A stretch of 64,000 nucleotides of DNA. Origin: Intestinibacillus massiliensis (lineage in GTDB: Bacteria > Bacillota > Clostridia > Oscillospirales > Butyricicoccaceae). Position 1 is the stretch's first letter; each line of letters begins with the position of its first letter. Below, in pieces: positions 60,126-64,000 of this stretch. Below the pieces are notes generated by a model. It ran no database searches. It was not told the origin of the DNA and saw nothing but the letters and a program-made list of their open reading frames with translations. The translations under genes were made by a program, and so were the position numbers. The stretch covers positions 124,001 to 188,000 of the forward strand of contig JAJUJC010000001.1 of assembly GCA_029267335.1 (NCBI GenBank), written 5' to 3'.

Positions 60126-61508
60126 TCAGCGACACGACGAATCCGCACTGCACTTTTCTGCCGCTTTCAGGTAAATTGCACACTCCAAACGCTTACGTTC
60201 TAACTCGCAGCCCATCGCATACGGCTCATTCAGGTCGTGGTTCATCGAGTCGTTTGCCGCGGAGCAGCCGCCGGAGCAATAGAACTTTGCCCAACAATCC
60301 TTGCACTTATTGCGCGTGTAGATATTCATGCCGGCGAACTTCTTGGCGATCTCCATATCGAAGGTGCCGTCGAGTACGCTGCCCTGCCGATAATCCGGTC
60401 TGCCGACGAACTGATGGCACGGATAGATGTCGCCCTCCGGCGTGACCGCTACATACTCATAGCCCGCGCCACAGCCGCGCAGACGCTTGACCACGCACGG
60501 ACCCTGTTCGAGATCAACCATGAAGTGGAAGAACGAGAACGGTTTGCCCTCCGCACAGCGCTGCTGCATAATATCCGCCAGGCGCTCATACTCTGCAAAG
60601 ATCTTGGGCAAATCTGCCTCGGTCAAGTCGTAGCCGCTGCCCTCTTCACTCGTGACCGGCTCGACCGACAGACGGTCAAATCCGGCGTCCGCGATGTGTA
60701 GAACGTCCTCGGCAAAGTCCAGATTCTTCGAGGTAAACGTACCGCGTGCATAATAATCGCGTGCGGGATCACGCTCTTTCACCAGTTCGCGGAACTTGGG
60801 CACGATCACATCGTAGCTGCCCTGTCCGTTCACGGTTTTGCGCATCTCATCATTGACGGACGGTCTGCCGTCGATCGAAAGCACCACGTTGTCCATGTTT
60901 TCGTTAATGTAGCGGCGCGCTTCCTCATCGAGCAGCACACCGTTGGTCGTGATCGTAAACCGGAACTTCTTACCGTGTTCCGCCTCGATAGAGCGTGCGT
61001 AATCGACGGTTTTCTTCACCGTATCAAACGCCATCAGTGGTTCGCCACCAAAGAAATCTACCTCGATGTTACGGCGCTTGCCGGAGCGTGCAATGACGAA
61101 GTCGATCGCGCTTTTGGCGACCTCGAACGGCATGATCTTACGCCCTGTACCGAAATCGCCCGTGGAAGCGAAGCAATATTTGCAGCGCAGGTTGCAGTCG
61201 TGCGCAACATGCAGGCACAACGCCTTGACCGGGGCGCCGACCGGAATATACTTGCTGACGTCGATGTAATCGTCATCTGCAAACAACTGACCGGCATTCT
61301 TCAGCTCGAGCAGTTCATTGTATGCATCCCGAATCTCATCCGCACTGTACTGCGGCAGCTTGTCCGACAGCTCTGCCGGACAGACGCCGGGCATATCGGG
61401 GGTCAAAAATTCCGATATGGCATAGGAAACGTCGTCGAGCACATGGACCGCGCCGCTGTTGACATCCAGCAGGAAATTAAGCCCCTTCATAGAGTATCTG
61501 TGTATCAT
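60126..61508 (-). CDS. scfB: SCIFF peptide radical SAM maturase
   Basis: CNLRCKYCFASTGDFG radical SAM; EVDFFGGEPLM; SPASM region CGAGYEYVAVTPEGDIYPCHQFVG...CKDCWAKFYCSGGC; adjacent SCIFF peptide. Confidence 0.93.
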   Translation of the reverse strand: MIHRYSMKGLNFLLDVNSGAVHVLDDVSYAISEFLTPDMPGVCPAELSDKLPQYSADEIRDAYNELLELKNAGQLFADDDYIDVSKYIPVGAPVKALCLHVAHDCNLRCKYCFASTGDFGTGRKIMPFEVAKSAIDFVIARSGKRRNIEVDFFGGEPLMAFDTVKKTVDYARSIEAEHGKKFRFTITTNGVLLDEEARRYINENMDNVVLSIDGRPSVNDEMRKTVNGQGSYDVIVPKFRELVKERDPARDYYARGTFTSKNLDFAEDVLHIADAGFDRLSVEPVTSEEGSGYDLTEADLPKIFAEYERLADIMQQRCAEGKPFSFFHFMVDLEQGPCVVKRLRGCGAGYEYVAVTPEGDIYPCHQFVGRPDYRQGSVLDGTFDMEIAKKFAGMNIYTRNKCKDCWAKFYCSGGCSAANDSMNHDLNEPYAMGCELERKRLECAIYLKAAEKCSADSSCR

Positions 61509-61604
61509 ATGTATTTGATTCTCCGTCTTTTTAATTGAAACAGAAAACCGCGAGGCGCACCGATTCCACCGGCACGCCCCGCAGCTTCAAGCATCTGGTT
61601 TATC

Positions 61605-61748
61605 TTACTTGCTGTGCTCGCACTTCTGGTTAGCAACCGTGCAGGAGGTCTTGCAAGCGGACTGGCAAGAGGTCTGGCACTCGCCGCAGCCGCCATGTGC
61701 CGCCGTCTGCTTGAGCGTAGCGGAAGTCAAAGTCTGAATGTGTTTCAT
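61605..61748 (-). CDS. scfA: SCIFF (six cysteines in forty-five) ribosomal peptide precursor, 47 aa
   Basis: MKHIQTLTSATLKQTAAHGGCGECQTSCQSACKTSCTVANQKCEHSK*; exactly six Cys; AAAGGAG RBS; below ORF-track cutoff. Confidence 0.95.
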   Translation of the reverse strand: MKHIQTLTSATLKQTAAHGGCGECQTSCQSACKTSCTVANQKCEHSK

Positions 61749-61769
61749 GTTGTTTTGTCTCCTTTGAAA

Positions 61770-62189
61770 TTATTTTCTACGATGTTTGCCGCGACGACAG
61801 CTTGCACCTGCGAGCGATCCTACACAGGAGAACGCCAATGCAATACCGCCACACAGCAGTACTCGACCCAAACGGATCGGTTCGCCGACCCAAAGAAAAC
61901 TTGTGAGCAACAGCAGTGCAAACAGCACCGCTCCCCCCAACAGCCCCCAAAGGAAACGGCTGCGCCCCGCGCGGCAAGCCGCGAGGAACGCGCAGAAAAA
62001 TGCCCCGGCGGCAACCGATGCAAGTGCCGCATGCGGAATCCATCCCGCGTTCAGCTTTCCTGCATTGACGGCTAACGCGCCGACCATCATGAAAAGCAGC
62101 GTCAGCACCAGTGCGATCAGAACCGGCGGTACGAGAACCTGCCCCGCCGACGCTGTACTTTCTGCCTTTTTCATAAGCGCCTCCTTCAA
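61770..62189 (-). CDS. TIGR04086-type membrane protein
   Basis: multi-TM; position between yajC and the SCIFF locus. Confidence 0.75.
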   Translation of the reverse strand: MKEALMKKAESTASAGQVLVPPVLIALVLTLLFMMVGALAVNAGKLNAGWIPHAALASVAAGAFFCAFLAACRAGRSRFLWGLLGGAVLFALLLLTSFLWVGEPIRLGRVLLCGGIALAFSCVGSLAGASCRRGKHRRK

Positions 62190-62246
62190 ACTCCGAACGA
62201 CCTTGTTAATGCAAGTCTATTCGGAAAATCAGGAAAACAGAACCGC

Positions 62247-62627
62247 TTACTTTACGTCCTTGGAGGACTTTTCCGCCTTGTCAGCAAGCTCGGTCGTGCT
62301 CTCAGCCGCCGTCTGCTCCTTGCCGCGGATCGCCCAGCGATACATCTTGATCTTGGTGCGGTCGCCGCTGGTCTCAATCACAAAGGTGTCGTCCTTGATG
62401 GAAACGACGCGGCCGATGAGACCGCCGATGGTCGAGATCTCGTCACCGACTGCGATGGAGTTGCGCATTTCCTTTTCCGCCTTATCGCGCTTTTTCTGCG
62501 GACGAATCAGGAAGAAATAGAAAACGACGACCAGAAGCACGATTGGCAAAAAGTTGACGATATACGTCAGATAAGTGCTTGCCGTGGGCATTGCACCGGT
62601 CGCAGTAGCAGCCAAAGAGTTAAACAC
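62247..62627 (-). CDS. yajC: Preprotein translocase subunit YajC
   Basis: FYFFLIRPQKKRDKAEKEMRNSIAVGDEISTIGGLIGRVVSI. Confidence 0.96.
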   Translation of the reverse strand: MFNSLAATATGAMPTASTYLTYIVNFLPIVLLVVVFYFFLIRPQKKRDKAEKEMRNSIAVGDEISTIGGLIGRVVSIKDDTFVIETSGDRTKIKMYRWAIRGKEQTAAESTTELADKAEKSSKDVK

Positions 62628-62718
62628 AGTTAATTACCTCCTAAAATTGCGCTTTATAGAATATCGTTACTATTATACCGGAATCACGCAGGAAACACAA
62701 GTCCTTTCTGTGATTTAT

Positions 62719-63780
62719 TTACCCCTTTAACCGGCGCTGCATTTGTTCTGCATTGGAGGCAAAGCAGAGCGCGGTCTGTTCCGTGATGCGCCCCGCGCGA
62801 TATTCTGCGAGCAGCGATGCGTCCATCGTGCGCATGCCCTCCTGCGCGCCGGTTGCGATCATGCTGTCGATCTGATGGATCTTTTCATCACGGATCATGT
62901 TACGAATCGCGGGATTGAGATGCATAATTTCAAAAACAGGAAGTTGTTCACCATTCATACCGGGAACAAGACGCTGCGTGACGACGGATTCAAGCACCAT
63001 GGATAACTGGATCCGAATTTGCTGCTGCTGATCGGGCGGAAAAACATCAATGATGCGGTCGATAGAATTGACCGCGCCGATCGTGTGCAGCGTAGAGATC
63101 ACAAGATGACCGGTTTCCGCCGCCGTCATCGCGGTCTTGATGGTCTCCAAATCGCGCATTTCACCCAGTAGGATGACGTTTGGCGCTTGGCGAAGCGAGG
63201 CACGCAGCGCCGCGACATAGCTTTCCGTATCCGAGCCTACTTCACGCTGGGTGATGACGCTATATTCATTGCGGTGCAGATATTCGATGGGATCTTCGAT
63301 CGTAATAATATGTGCATTGCGCGTGCGGTTGATACGATCCACGATGCACGCCTGTGTCGTGGACTTACCGCTGCCCGCAGGACCGGTAATGAGTGCCAAT
63401 CCTTGCGTTTTATCCGCAATTCGCATCACTTCTTCCGGAATGCCGAGTTGCTCGTAATTGGGGATGCCGAAGGCGATCGTCCGAATGACTGCAGCCAGAG
63501 AACCGCGTTGGCGATATGCACATACACGAAAACGGGATAAATCCTTGATGGATACGGAAAAATCATCGTCGCCAGTCTCGTACAAGCGATCCATATCCCG
63601 CCCCGCAAGTGCGTAAAGCGCGCTGATAAGCTCGTTGGAACGGTCAGGCATGATGCGCTCGGTGCCGATCGGCAGGATCTCACCTTCTATTTTATAAGAG
63701 ACCGGCAGACCGGCAATGATAAAGGTATCGCTCGCTTGACGCTGCACGCCGGCAGCCAGTAAGTCGGTGATTTCTGACAT
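62719..63780 (-). CDS. pilT: Type IV pilus twitching-motility ATPase PilT
   Basis: LITGPAGSGKSTT; ITIEDPIEYLH; LRQAPNVILLGEMRDLETI. Confidence 0.96.
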   Translation of the reverse strand: MSEITDLLAAGVQRQASDTFIIAGLPVSYKIEGEILPIGTERIMPDRSNELISALYALAGRDMDRLYETGDDDFSVSIKDLSRFRVCAYRQRGSLAAVIRTIAFGIPNYEQLGIPEEVMRIADKTQGLALITGPAGSGKSTTQACIVDRINRTRNAHIITIEDPIEYLHRNEYSVITQREVGSDTESYVAALRASLRQAPNVILLGEMRDLETIKTAMTAAETGHLVISTLHTIGAVNSIDRIIDVFPPDQQQQIRIQLSMVLESVVTQRLVPGMNGEQLPVFEIMHLNPAIRNMIRDEKIHQIDSMIATGAQEGMRTMDASLLAEYRAGRITEQTALCFASNAEQMQRRLKG

Positions 63781-63795
63781 GTTGTGCCCCTCTCC

Positions 63796-64000
63796 TTATG
63801 TGCCGTCCCACACGGCAATGGTGTTCTGCGCAGACCAGTCTCCCTGCGGGATCGTTCGCCACTGTTCGACGGTACTGGCCGTGCCGTTCATATGCAGCAC
63901 GACTTCCAGTTGCAGCGCGCCATCGACAGGGCAGACATAGTGTGCACGTTCCCCCGCCCATGCGATAGGAATGCCGCCTACGGTTGCGGCGCGGCTCTGC
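63796..64000 (-). CDS. Partial hypothetical protein (runs off the window edge)
   Basis: C-terminal frame ...RAATVGGIPIAWAGERAHYVCPVDGALQLEVVLHMNGTASTVEQWRTIPQGDWSAQNTIAVWDGT*. Confidence 0.5.
   Translation of the reverse strand, partial: QSRAATVGGIPIAWAGERAHYVCPVDGALQLEVVLHMNGTASTVEQWRTIPQGDWSAQNTIAVWDGT

Noticed and set aside
1-64000. CRISPR array or intact prophage
   Set aside because: No spaced direct-repeat array and no phage structural genes seen; only the short TAEL-coding tandem repeat in hsdS.

Overview
The window is a 64 kb chromosomal segment with the gene content of a spore-forming anaerobic Firmicute (Clostridia / Oscillospirales-like; lineage is inferred from gene content only). 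Left edge (0-7.3 kb): a type I restriction-modification operon (hsdM-hsdS-hsdR, minus strand) beside decayed mobile-element pieces (IS3-type transposase C-terminus, truncated large serine recombinase, HTH gene with an in-frame stop) and a tRNA-Pro. The rest is mostly core genome: a T-box-controlled leuACDB operon, hslO, alr-mazF, nnrD/acpS, rubrerythrin, glgB, a T-box-controlled trpEGDCFBA operon, paired ABC exporters, htpG, a carboxynorspermidine pair, an acyltransferase (MBOAT/DHHW) pair, a sporulation-coat cluster, dut, tRNA-Ser, citrate synthase, oadB, the SCIFF RiPP locus, yajC and pilT. Items most worth a second look: (1) a 27-codon SpoVM-like ORF, missing from the ORF track, directly upstream of a SipL-like (SPOCS+LysM) gene and spoIVA; (2) a structured leader with a terminator upstream of oadB that resembles a yybP-ykoY-type metal riboswitch; (3) a near-perfect CIRCE operator upstream of htpG; (4) a 3x12-bp in-frame repeat encoding (TAEL)n in the HsdS spacer; (5) the 47-aa six-cysteine SCIFF peptide with its radical-SAM maturase; (6) several decayed genes and unannotated small membrane ORFs. 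All calls come from reading the sequence; no database search was run.
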